Below are positions 17,724-26,850 of a stretch of 64,000 nt of DNA, in pieces (the stretch's first letter is position 1; every line of letters starts with the position of its first letter). The stretch is from an uncultured Bacteroidia bacterium (GTDB taxonomy: Bacteria > Bacteroidota > Bacteroidia > Bacteroidales > F082). The notes beneath the pieces are model-generated. The model saw only the letters and a program-made list of their open reading frames with translations. It had not been told where the DNA came from and searched no databases. The DNA lies in the NCBI GenBank assembly GCA_902801465.1, contig CADCIH010000002.1:62001-126000 (forward strand), in the 5' to 3' direction. The position numbers and the translations under genes are program-made.

Positions 17724-18458
17724 ATGAACAAGATCACCGCCGTCGTCATCACCCTCAACGAAGAGCGCAACATCGGGCGTTGCCTGGAGAGCGTTTTGCC
17801 CGTAGTGGACGAGGTGGTGGTGGTTGATTCCTTCTCGACCGATGCCACTGCCGACATCTGCACTCGGCACGGTGTTCGTTTCGCCACCCACGAATGGGAA
17901 GGCTATGTGGCCACAAAAAACTACGCCAATGAGTTGGCTTCGAACGATTGGATACTCTCCCTCGATGCCGACGAGGCCCTCTCACCGGAGCTGGCGAAAT
18001 CCATCCTGGCCTTGAAAAACCAAGACATGGAGGGTAAGGTGTTCTCGATGAACCGCTTGATGAACTATTGCGGCCGATGGATCCGTCACGGTGGCTGGTA
18101 TCCCGACGTCAAAGTCAGGCTGTTCGACCGTCGTCAGGTGCGTTGGACCGGGCAGAAGGTTCACGAGACCTTGGATGTTCCCGATGGCACTCCTGTCTTG
18201 AAGCTTGAGGGCGACCTGTGGCATTATTCGTTTTATACGCCCGAGGAGCATCGTCGTCAGATGGAGAAGTTCGCCGCCCTCTCTGCCGAGGAGATGAAAG
18301 AACGTGGTCAGCGTCCCAGCTTGTTCTCAGCCTGGGTCCACACCGGATGGAAGTTCCTTCGCGACTACCTTTTCAAAGGTGGTTTCCTGGACGGAGCTTT
18401 GGGCTGGACCATCGCATGCAACAACGCATACGGTGTGTGGTGTAAATACAAAAAATAG
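17724..18458 (+). CDS. Glycosyltransferase family 2, WaaE/KdtX-like
   Basis: 244 aa from MNKITAVVITLNEERNIGRC. An in-frame TTG three codons earlier is possible, but the ATG preceded by GGAAGGA is preferred. It has the GT-A nucleotide loop (VVDSFSTDATADI), the DxD-like LSLDADEALS and the YCGRWIRHGGWYPD and KVHETLD segments shared by lipopolysaccharide core glycosyltransferases of the WaaE/KdtX group. It probably adds a sugar to inner-core LPS in the cytoplasm at the membrane face (family inference). It is a single gene between a divergent promoter and a convergent valS. Confidence 0.9.
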   Translation: MNKITAVVITLNEERNIGRCLESVLPVVDEVVVVDSFSTDATADICTRHGVRFATHEWEGYVATKNYANELASNDWILSLDADEALSPELAKSILALKNQDMEGKVFSMNRLMNYCGRWIRHGGWYPDVKVRLFDRRQVRWTGQKVHETLDVPDGTPVLKLEGDLWHYSFYTPEEHRRQMEKFAALSAEEMKERGQRPSLFSAWVHTGWKFLRDYLFKGGFLDGALGWTIACNNAYGVWCKYKK

Positions 18459-18467
18459 AATTGAGTT

Positions 18468-21173
<2,706 letters not shown>

Positions 21174-21192
21174 AATCGTAAATAATAAGCGG

Positions 21193-21200
21193 CAAAAATA
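21193..21200 (-). promoter_or_regulatory. Promoter -7 box for valS
   Basis: Minus-strand TATTTTTG, 20 bases before the ATG at 21173; divergent from the box at 21223. Confidence 0.65.
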
Positions 21201-21222
21201 CGTTTTTTTTGTGCTAAATTTC

Positions 21223-21230
21223 TATTTTTG
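21223..21230 (+). promoter_or_regulatory. Promoter -7 box for the HAD gene
   Basis: TATTTTTG, 19 bases before the ATG at 21249. A TTG inside this box is an apparent alternative start codon and should be ignored. Confidence 0.65.
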
Positions 21231-21248
21231 CGCCAAAATATCATCTTG

Positions 21249-21884
21249 ATGATTAAAAATATCATTTTTGACTACGGCGGGGTGCTCCTCGATTGGAACC
21301 CGCATTACCTTTACGATTCTTATTTCGGCGATGTTGAGAAAGCCGAGTGGTTTCTCACGAACATCTGTACCTACGAGTGGAATGCCCAGCACGACAATGG
21401 GAAGCCTGTTGCCGAGGGTACGGCCGAATTGATTGCCGAACATCCCGAGTGGGAGAAGGAGATCCGGATGTATTACGATGATTTCATGAAGATGATGGGC
21501 GGACAGATTCCCGGCATGGAGGAATTTGTCAAAAGTTTGAAGGACAAGGGCTATCGTGTATTCGGACTTTCCAACTGGTCGGAGGAGACTTTCGCCTTGG
21601 TGCGTCATGTCTATCCCGTGTTGGATCTGATGGAGGACATGGTGATTTCGGGAATTGAACGGGTGATGAAACCCGACCATCGTATTTTTAGGTTGGCTTT
21701 GGAGCGTTTTGGCATCAAGGCCGAGGAGACCATTTTCCTCGATGATAATCCTGCCAATGTCCAAGCCGCTTGTGAAATAGGTATTAAAGGAATTTTATTT
21801 AATAAAAATATTGTAAAAAATGAAAAAAGTATTCTTCATCATGATGGCAGCCTTGTTCTTCCTGAGTGGCTGCAACAAAACTAA
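21249..21884 (+). CDS. HAD-superfamily phosphatase, YihX-like
   Basis: 211 aa starting MIKNIIFDYGGVLLDW. HAD motif I is FDYGGVL (Asp nucleophile, with Gly rather than Asp two residues on, as in the YihX subgroup), motif II is LSNWS, and motifs III/IV are KPDHRIF and IFLDDNPANV. The helical cap lies between motifs I and II. It probably dephosphorylates a sugar phosphate or similar small metabolite in the cytoplasm. The last 22 codons overlap the signal-peptide coding region of the next gene by 65 bases in another frame. Homologues usually end near GIKGILF, so the tail is probably an extension caused by loss of the original stop. Confidence 0.88.
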   Translation: MIKNIIFDYGGVLLDWNPHYLYDSYFGDVEKAEWFLTNICTYEWNAQHDNGKPVAEGTAELIAEHPEWEKEIRMYYDDFMKMMGGQIPGMEEFVKSLKDKGYRVFGLSNWSEETFALVRHVYPVLDLMEDMVISGIERVMKPDHRIFRLALERFGIKAEETIFLDDNPANVQAACEIGIKGILFNKNIVKNEKSILHHDGSLVLPEWLQQN

Positions 21885-22911
21885 GCAATTCACAGTTACC
21901 CTGAATCTTGACAACGCTGACCAAAAGACCGTCTATCTCTGCAAGGATGTTGATGGCAAGGATGTGTGCATCGACACCGCTGTCTTCGTAGGACAACAAG
22001 CAGTGCTGAAAGCCGATTTTGCTGATCCTCAGACCTGTTACGTTGTCAAATTCGACCCATCTGAAAAATGCGGAGTATTCCCGTTCTTCACCGAAAACCA
22101 AAACACCACCATCACCGGCGACAAGGATGCCATCGAGCAATGGGTGGTGAAAGGCTGCGCCACGATGGACGATTACAACGCCTATCGTCAGGAGATGCTG
22201 CCCATGGAAGAGTCGATGATGGTCATGTTTAATGAGTCGCAGGAGGCTTACATTTCGGGTGACACCGTGAAGGCTGCCGATATTTTTGCGCAAGTCAATG
22301 CCGCCATGGATGATTACCAAAACTATCGTTTCGACTACCTAAAAAATCACGCTGACAGCTACCTGACCCATTTTCTGGTTCTTCAGGGTGTGGACGAATT
22401 TGGCTATGAAAAAGTGAAGGAACTGGCCGAGAGTTTCACCACCGAGTCGGTTTACAGCAAGCGGATCAAGGACTATCTAGACAAGTATGCAAGACTGGAG
22501 GTCGGAGCTCCGTTCATCGACTTCACCTTGAAGACTGCCGAGGGTGAGGAGGTCAATCTGGAGACGGTCATCAACAGCAACCGTGTGGTGTTGGTTGATT
22601 TCTGGGCTTCGTGGTGCGGACCCTGCCGTGGCGAGAACCCCTTCGTGAAAGCCGCCTACGAGAAATACCACGCCGACGGTTTTGAGATCATTGGCGTGAG
22701 TGTCGACCAGGACGAGGAGGCATGGCAGAAGGCCGTGGCCGACGATGGCATGACATGGATTCAGGTGCGTGATGTTGACAACGCTGCCTCCAAAGACTAC
22801 ATGATCCAATACATTCCTTCCAATTTCCTTTACGACGGCAATGGTGTGATGATTGCCAAGGGTCTCCGTGGCGAGGCGCTCGAGGCAAAGTTGGCTGAGG
22901 TGTTGCAATAA
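21820..22911 (+). CDS. TlpA-like thioredoxin-fold lipoprotein with DUF4369-type N-terminus
   Basis: 363 aa. Lipoprotein signal MKKVFFIMMAALFFLSGCNK with lipidated Cys17. Residues ~22-125 form a beta-rich DUF4369-like domain, followed by a helical linker. The thioredoxin-like domain (~225-363) has WASWCGPC with redox cysteines 266 and 269, and the cis-Pro in YIPSNFL. Bacteroidetes proteins of this architecture are periplasmic or outer-membrane-anchored thiol-disulfide reductases. It overlaps the HAD gene by 65 bases and is followed nine bases later by a peroxiredoxin gene, which suggests a redox unit. Confidence 0.92.
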   Translation: MKKVFFIMMAALFFLSGCNKTKQFTVTLNLDNADQKTVYLCKDVDGKDVCIDTAVFVGQQAVLKADFADPQTCYVVKFDPSEKCGVFPFFTENQNTTITGDKDAIEQWVVKGCATMDDYNAYRQEMLPMEESMMVMFNESQEAYISGDTVKAADIFAQVNAAMDDYQNYRFDYLKNHADSYLTHFLVLQGVDEFGYEKVKELAESFTTESVYSKRIKDYLDKYARLEVGAPFIDFTLKTAEGEEVNLETVINSNRVVLVDFWASWCGPCRGENPFVKAAYEKYHADGFEIIGVSVDQDEEAWQKAVADDGMTWIQVRDVDNAASKDYMIQYIPSNFLYDGNGVMIAKGLRGEALEAKLAEVLQ

Positions 22912-22920
22912 AAGAATGCC

Positions 22921-23364
22921 ATGTTAGACAAAGGAACCAAAGCCCCTTATTTTGAGGGCAACGACGAGAACGGGAATCTCGTGAAGTTAACTGATTTCGC
23001 TGGAAAGAAGTTGGTGCTTTATTTCTATCCCAAGGACAGCACTCCGGGTTGCACCGCTGAGGCGTGCGATTTGCGTGACAATTACGAGCGTTTCCTTTCG
23101 TTGGGTTACAACGTGTTAGGCGTCAGCCGTGACAGTGCGGCTTCGCATCAGCGTTTCATCGCCAAGTACAGTCTGCCGTTTCATTTGATTGCCGATACTG
23201 ACCTCACCATCTTGAAAGCCTACGAAGCATGGGGTGAGAAGAAGATGTATGGCAAGGTCACCGAAGGCACTCTGCGTACCACCTACGTCATTGACGAAGA
23301 CGGGGTGATTATCGATGCCATAGGGAAGGTCGACACCAAGAATCACACGGCGCAGATTTTATAA
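22921..23364 (+). CDS. bcp: Thioredoxin-dependent peroxiredoxin, Bcp/PrxQ type
   Basis: 147 aa. KDSTPGCTAEACDLRD contains the peroxidatic Cys44 and, five residues later, resolving Cys49, the atypical 2-Cys PrxQ pattern. It reduces hydrogen peroxide and organic peroxides in the cytoplasm using thioredoxin. It begins nine bases after the TlpA-like gene and is probably co-transcribed. It is followed by an array of palindromic repeats rather than a simple terminator. Confidence 0.94.
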   Translation: MLDKGTKAPYFEGNDENGNLVKLTDFAGKKLVLYFYPKDSTPGCTAEACDLRDNYERFLSLGYNVLGVSRDSAASHQRFIAKYSLPFHLIADTDLTILKAYEAWGEKKMYGKVTEGTLRTTYVIDEDGVIIDAIGKVDTKNHTAQIL

Positions 23365-23374
23365 AAACAGATTT

Positions 23375-23520
23375 GTCGGAGCGGCACCCCCATCGGGGTG
23401 CCACATCGGTAAGCGAGAGATGATTCCCTATCGTCTCCGCACCCCATCGGGGTGCCACATCGGTAAATGAGAAAAGCCATCCCGTCGTCTCCGCACCCCA
23501 TCGGGGTGCTCCGTCGGTAG
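23375..23520. repeat. Three tandem ~54-bp units with a GCACCCC-GGGGTGC hairpin core
   Basis: Hairpin cores lie at 23384-23401, 23439-23455 and 23493-23509; the last two are exactly 54 bases apart. Each core is a perfect 7-bp stem with a 3-4 base loop, followed by CCACATCGGTAA or a close variant. A related single hairpin lies at 31581-31597. The units resemble REP-type palindromic repeats. Reading frames through them are not considered genes. Confidence 0.9.
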
Positions 23521-23548
23521 GAACGGGTAAAAATTTTTTATAAAAATG

Positions 23549-23578
23549 TTGCGAAGAAAGAAATTTGTTGTATCTTTG
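23549..23578 (+). promoter_or_regulatory. Promoter for the candidate small RNA (TTG-N19-TATCTTTG)
   Basis: TATCTTTG at 23571-23578 with TTG exactly 19 bases upstream (23549-23551), the spacing expected for the Bacteroidetes housekeeping sigma factor. No start codon with a plausible ORF follows. Confidence 0.7.
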
Positions 23579-23582
23579 CATT

Positions 23583-23704
23583 CAGTTGGTCGCGGACAAC
23601 GGAATGAAAAACAAATGGATTATCAAGACGTGAGGGACGGACCTGCTGGTACGACACCCCCCGCGATAACAAGTTAAAGCCTTCCTTTATTGGGAGGCTT
23701 TTTT
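23583..23704 (+). ncRNA. Candidate ~120-nt small RNA
   Basis: Bounded by a good promoter and an intrinsic terminator with no protein-like ORF between. GTTGGTCGCGG (23585-23595) can pair with CCGCGATAAC (23661-23670) through five G-C pairs plus an A-U, a G-U and three more pairs around one bulged G, enclosing the conserved-looking middle. I did not recognise a known family. Too short for typical 6S or tmRNA, and it lacks the SRP GGAA/AGCAG apical motif. It could belong to one of the Bacteroidetes-specific Rfam RNAs; a covariance-model search would decide. The RNA call rests on promoter, terminator and fold only. Confidence 0.55.
23676..23704 (+). terminator. Intrinsic terminator of the candidate small RNA
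   Basis: AGCCTTCC pairs with GGGAGGCT (one U-G pair, 6-base loop) followed by six T. It overlaps the 3' end of the minus-strand gene ending at 23687, so it may stop transcription from both sides. Confidence 0.8.
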
Positions 23705-24103
23705 GATGGGCCTCTTGTAAAGGGACACAAACGCAAGACTTTTGTTTCGACCAATTCGGATTTCCTCAACATATACGTATTGGTTCCCAATGGTTTTGCG
23801 ATAGAGAATGGTTTTCAACCCATGTTTCTTAGTCCTGTGGTTTGATATCTCAATCGAATCGCGATGTTTGATGATGTAGGGTATTAACAAATAGTCTTCG
23901 ATTGATAACGGGGAACGGTCGGCGCTTTCTTTGCCATGTCGCGATTCAGAATGCCTAGTGCCTGATGTTTCTATAACATGTTTGTAACCCGTTAGGTCTA
24001 TTCCTAGTTCTTTTGCTTTAGTTAATAGTTCTTCGTCTATTTCATTGTCGATAATGGCGAAATGGTAGTCGCAGTCTTGATGGATGAGTTCTACTAATTC
24101 CAT
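23687..24103 (-). CDS. BECR-fold (PBECR-like) putative nuclease or toxin domain protein
   Basis: 138 aa, AT-rich, no signal peptide. The segment YKHVIETSGTRHSESRHGKE followed by SIEDYLLIPYIIKHRDSIE and VYVEEIRIGRNKSLAFVSLYKR matches the layout of phage Barnase-EndoU-ColicinE5/D-RelE-like (PBECR) nuclease domains found at the ends of MuF-type phage proteins. Here the domain stands alone. Conserved His residues (HxxxRHG) are plausible catalytic positions. It lies head-to-head with a second protein of the same broad superfamily at 24234. No antitoxin or immunity gene is obvious. Family call is by pattern recognition, so moderate. Confidence 0.6.
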   Translation of the reverse strand: MELVELIHQDCDYHFAIIDNEIDEELLTKAKELGIDLTGYKHVIETSGTRHSESRHGKESADRSPLSIEDYLLIPYIIKHRDSIEISNHRTKKHGLKTILYRKTIGNQYVYVEEIRIGRNKSLAFVSLYKRPIKKASQ

Positions 24104-24157
24104 GGTAAATAGGGCTTGCTCGGAAGATAATAACTTGACTTTATTTTAGTAATGTTG

Positions 24158-24165
24158 TATATTTG
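24158..24165 (+). promoter_or_regulatory. Promoter -7 box for the MuF-C-like gene
   Basis: TATATTTG matches TAnnTTTG, 68 bases before the ATG at 24234. A TTGAC lies about 20 bases upstream of the box. Confidence 0.55.
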
Positions 24166-24233
24166 CATACAAAAACGAAAATCATCTATAATTAAAATGA
24201 TAAAAATATTAATATTGAAACGCAAAATCCGAT

Positions 24234-24797
24234 ATGGCTACAAAAGACAGAAACTTCATTGAAGTGGTTATTACAATAAACAATGAAGGCAAGGAAGTTG
24301 CCAGCAAACTTTATCGTCAACAGTATTTCTTTGTTGCTCAAACACCGGTTTTTATGAAAAACTATGGGCTTAGAGGTGAGTCGTTTACGATTTCTTATGG
24401 TGCTATTTCGAGGCATTTCGGAAAAGATCCTGACCATAATCTGTCCAAAGAAATATGGGAACAACTGCCAACTGCCATAACAAATCCATTCGCAATTACT
24501 GAATATTACAGAGAGATTGAGCATGAACATCTACAAGGGTACAGAATATATACCTCTATTCAACTTGGAGAAGGATATGTTGTAGTTGGAGTTGACGTGA
24601 AGGTGGCAGGTCGGAATCTGTTGGTTAACTCAATAACAACGGTATTTGGAAAAACAGGTCGGATAACCGAGTTTGAGGTCGAAATCTACCGAAATGAAAA
24701 AATTAATCCCCAACAAGCGGCACTTCTTAAGAGGCCCAATTCCTCTCAATATCCGTCCATTGGGGATTCCAATTGCAAAGATAAAGAGAATTCTTGA
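24234..24797 (+). CDS. MuF C-terminal-like (BECR superfamily) protein, putative nuclease
   Basis: 187 aa, AT-rich, no signal peptide. The core reads QTPVFMKNYGLRGESFTISYGAISRHFG, then HNLSKEIWEQLPTAITNPFAI, then a beta-rich end (GYVVVGVDVKV, LLVNSITTVFGK). This is the pattern of phage MuF C-terminal domains, in which a partner strand precedes an 'LP..l..P..I' motif. In phage polymorphic toxins this is an effector or nuclease-like barrel; here it is free-standing, without a portal or MuF head domain. Its function as toxin, antitoxin or housekeeping protein is unknown. It is divergent from the PBECR-like gene at 24103, with 130 bases between. Confidence 0.6.
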   Translation: MATKDRNFIEVVITINNEGKEVASKLYRQQYFFVAQTPVFMKNYGLRGESFTISYGAISRHFGKDPDHNLSKEIWEQLPTAITNPFAITEYYREIEHEHLQGYRIYTSIQLGEGYVVVGVDVKVAGRNLLVNSITTVFGKTGRITEFEVEIYRNEKINPQQAALLKRPNSSQYPSIGDSNCKDKENS

Positions 24798-24842
24798 AAA
24801 ATCAAGTAAATAATACAAAAAATGAAGGCAAATCTGAAAATT

Positions 24843-24919
24843 TGTAAAATATCGCGTTCTAAGTTTGCGATTTTTGTAAAATAACGCAATTTGAAAACGG
24901 TTTTTATGTAAAATATCGC
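24843..24919. repeat. Three 13-bp direct repeats at an exact 32-bp period
   Basis: TGTAAAATATCGC at 24843-24855, TGTAAAATAACGC at 24875-24887 and TGTAAAATATCGC at 24907-24919. Both intervals are 32 bases, about three helical turns, so the sites face the same side of the DNA. They lie in the 289-bp gap before the ParE-type module. Confidence 0.9.
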
Positions 24920-24963
24920 ATTTTGCTAGCGAATCCCGTCAATCCTAACCGATGCTTCCAAAC

Positions 24964-24982
24964 TTTCAACAAATTGTTGAAA
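24964..24982. promoter_or_regulatory. Perfect 19-bp palindrome upstream of the ParE-type module
   Basis: TTTCAACAA and its exact complement separated by one base. It ends 52 bases upstream of the TAATTTTG promoter box, so it is a plausible activator or repressor site, or a small hairpin. Confidence 0.7.
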
Positions 24983-25033
24983 ATCAGTCTAATAAATCTT
25001 TATTGACCCCTTGACAGGTATATAAAAACGTTG

Positions 25034-25041
25034 TAATTTTG
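25034..25041 (+). promoter_or_regulatory. Promoter -7 box for the toxin-antitoxin pair
   Basis: TAATTTTG matches TAnnTTTG, with a TTGAC about 20 bases upstream; the antitoxin ATG is 45 bases downstream. Confidence 0.6.
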
Positions 25042-25086
25042 CAGCGAGATACAAAGTGAACTATGTTTTGTTAAATCTTTTAGGAT

Positions 25087-25323
25087 ATGGAAAATATAGT
25101 TACTTTTGCCAATGAAAACCAGTTGAAGGAACTGGGAGGAGAGATGACCATGACTAACGAATCAGAGATTAATTTTCCTGGTTCCTATTCTGAGGAGCAG
25201 GTGAAACTTCTTCTGACGGAACGGTTGCAAAGCGTTGCCGGAGGTACTGCCGTATTTGTTCAGCATGAAGAAGTGAAAAACCACATAAAGTCCTTGCTTC
25301 ATGAGGGTCATCAGATGGCTTGA
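25087..25323 (+). CDS. Putative antitoxin of a ParE/RelE module
   Basis: 78 aa, no recognised family. It is assigned as antitoxin because it overlaps the ParE/RelE-type gene by 23 bases, lies upstream of it and has the right size. The C-terminal half is charged and helical (EEVKNHIKSLLHEGHQMA), as expected for a toxin-wrapping segment. An internal ATG at 25144 is preceded by GGGAGGAGAG, an unusually strong Shine-Dalgarno for this phylum, so a shorter 59-aa product is possible. Confidence 0.65.
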   Translation: MENIVTFANENQLKELGGEMTMTNESEINFPGSYSEEQVKLLLTERLQSVAGGTAVFVQHEEVKNHIKSLLHEGHQMA

Positions 25324-25633
25324 TTCTGCTGAACTGGATTTGACTAATATCATAAGATACATCGAGGTAACTTTCGGAACTTCTACCGCTTCGCAGGTAT
25401 TTGATGATATCATGCTTCGTGTTGAGGCCCTTTGTCAATTTCCTTATTTGGGCACATTCTATCCTTTGGTCCAATATAAAGGATTGAAGGTTTATACCCT
25501 CCATGAACGACATACGAGAGTTTTCTATTCCATAACAGACAGCGAGATTATTATAGTATTGGTTTGGAATAACCTGAAAGACGATAGTGCAATAGTAGAA
25601 TTACTGTCTTTTGCAAGTCAAAATCCTCTTTGA
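25301..25633 (+). CDS. RelE/ParE-type toxin
   Basis: 110 aa. MRVIRWLDSAELDLTNIIRYIEVTFG followed by QVFDDIMLRVEALCQFPYLG, then a beta sheet (KVYTLHERHTRVFYSITDSEIIIVLVWNN). This is the ParE/RelE fold with an N-terminal helical hairpin and a central sheet ending in a short helix. Such toxins inhibit gyrase (ParE) or cleave mRNA on the ribosome (RelE); the sequence does not settle which. It is translated from within the end of the antitoxin gene. Confidence 0.85.
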   Translation: MRVIRWLDSAELDLTNIIRYIEVTFGTSTASQVFDDIMLRVEALCQFPYLGTFYPLVQYKGLKVYTLHERHTRVFYSITDSEIIIVLVWNNLKDDSAIVELLSFASQNPL

Positions 25634-25676
25634 AAACACCAAAGAAAAAATCGCTTTGAATAAAAAGAAAAATTGT

Positions 25677-25684
25677 ATTTTTGC
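25677..25684 (+). promoter_or_regulatory. Promoter -7 box for the first Fic gene
   Basis: TATTTTTG, 70 bases before the ATG at 25755. A TTTG lies 17 bases upstream of the box. Confidence 0.6.
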
Positions 25685-25694
25685 ACCGAAAAGG

Positions 25695-25709
25695 TGGTAA
25701 GTTACCACT
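25695..25709. promoter_or_regulatory. Perfect 15-bp palindrome, likely operator of the Fic gene
   Basis: GTGGTAAGTTACCAC has 7-bp arms and one central base. It begins 11 bases after the -7 box, in the position of an operator overlapping the transcription start. The Fic protein carries a C-terminal winged-helix domain that could bind it (inference). Confidence 0.65.
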
Positions 25710-25754
25710 ATTTTGATGGTGTTTTTGGATTTTTAGACTTAATTCGATTGAAAT

Positions 25755-26831
25755 ATGCCAAAAGAAAAACTGAACAGCCTATTTGAACACTGGATGTCGC
25801 TTCAGCCTCTTACCGAAACACAACAGAGTAGCTTTAGCCGACGTTTCACTATTGAGTACAACTACAACAGCAATCACATTGAAGGTAACACGCTAACATA
25901 CGGGCAAACTGAATTGCTGTTGATGTTTGGCGCCGTAAGCGGTGAAGGACATCTTCAGGATTTCACGGAGATGAAGGCTAGTCAGGTGGGCCTGGAAATG
26001 ATGAGTCAGGAAGTGAAGGAGACCAGCATGCCATTGACGCAACACTTTATCAGAACACTCCATAGAACATTACTCCGAGAGGACTACACCGTCTATAGTA
26101 ACCTTCCAGGTGGACAACAAACCAGTTATGTGATTCACGCAGGGCAATATAAGACGCGGCCAAATAGTGTGATTACTCGCTATGGCGATCGATTCGAATA
26201 TGCATCTCCAGAGGAAACCCCGGCGTTGATGACAGACCTCGTCAATTGGTATAACGATGCCGAGCAGTCTGGCAAATACTCAGTGGTGGAACTTGCTGCG
26301 CTGTTTCATTATCGCTATATCCGTATCCATCCGTTTGAGGACGGCAATGGCAGAATTGCCCGATTGATGGTCAACTATATTCTGGCACGTCATGGATGGC
26401 CAATGATTGTGGTGAGAAGCAGAAAAAAACAAGAATATCTGGAGGCGCTGCATAAAACCGATTTGGTGGTTGGCCCAGTGCCTTCTGAAGGAGCTCATGC
26501 AAGCCTTACCAAGATTAGGAATTTTGTAAAGTATTTTACAAAGCTGGTGGAAGACGAATTGGCCTATGATATTGCTTTCATCGAAAACAAAGACGAAAAG
26601 GTTTGGTGGTATGATGGAGAGAAAATAGCCTTTCGATCTCCTAATTCATCACGAATACTTGGCATCCTTAGAGACAATCCCTACATTACCTTTGCGAAAC
26701 TTTCTGAAGAAATTGGCATCAATGTGTCTGCTATCCAAAAACTTATCGACGGTATGGAAGAGAAAGGATATATCCAACGTCGTGACACTGACAAATCGTG
26801 GCTTGTCCTGGCCACTTCTGTCATCAAATAG
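25755..26831 (+). CDS. Fic-domain AMPylator-type protein with N-terminal inhibitory motif and winged helix
   Basis: 358 aa. The Fic motif IHPFEDGNGRIARL is intact (His192, Asp196, Asn198, Arg200). A class II inhibitory motif of the [S/T]xxxE[G/N] type occurs as SNHIEGN (Ser39-Glu43), so activity is probably auto-inhibited. The C-terminal ~65 residues (RILGILRDNPYITFAKLSEEIGINVSAIQKLIDGMEEKG) form a winged helix-turn-helix. Family members transfer AMP from ATP to Ser, Thr or Tyr of target proteins; the target is unknown. It has its own promoter with a palindromic operator candidate. Base composition is lower in GC than in the flanking core genes. Confidence 0.93.
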   Translation: MPKEKLNSLFEHWMSLQPLTETQQSSFSRRFTIEYNYNSNHIEGNTLTYGQTELLLMFGAVSGEGHLQDFTEMKASQVGLEMMSQEVKETSMPLTQHFIRTLHRTLLREDYTVYSNLPGGQQTSYVIHAGQYKTRPNSVITRYGDRFEYASPEETPALMTDLVNWYNDAEQSGKYSVVELAALFHYRYIRIHPFEDGNGRIARLMVNYILARHGWPMIVVRSRKKQEYLEALHKTDLVVGPVPSEGAHASLTKIRNFVKYFTKLVEDELAYDIAFIENKDEKVWWYDGEKIAFRSPNSSRILGILRDNPYITFAKLSEEIGINVSAIQKLIDGMEEKGYIQRRDTDKSWLVLATSVIK

Positions 26832-26850
26832 AAATCAACCAACATTCCCC

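Noticed and set aside
23309-23581. 90-codon minus-strand frame with repeated TDVAPRWGAET peptides
   Set aside because: It is a translation of the palindromic repeat array and not a protein family; repeats of this type often create such false genes.
23600-23645. TwoAYGGAY RNA motif in the candidate small RNA (hexamers ATGGAT and ACGGAC present)
   Set aside because: The hexamers are not presented in the loops of convincing hairpins, so the match is probably chance.
24843-24919. Possible short CRISPR array (three repeats, 32-bp period)
   Set aside because: Repeats are only 13 bp, the intervening 19 bp are AT-rich and partly similar to each other, and no cas gene is present.
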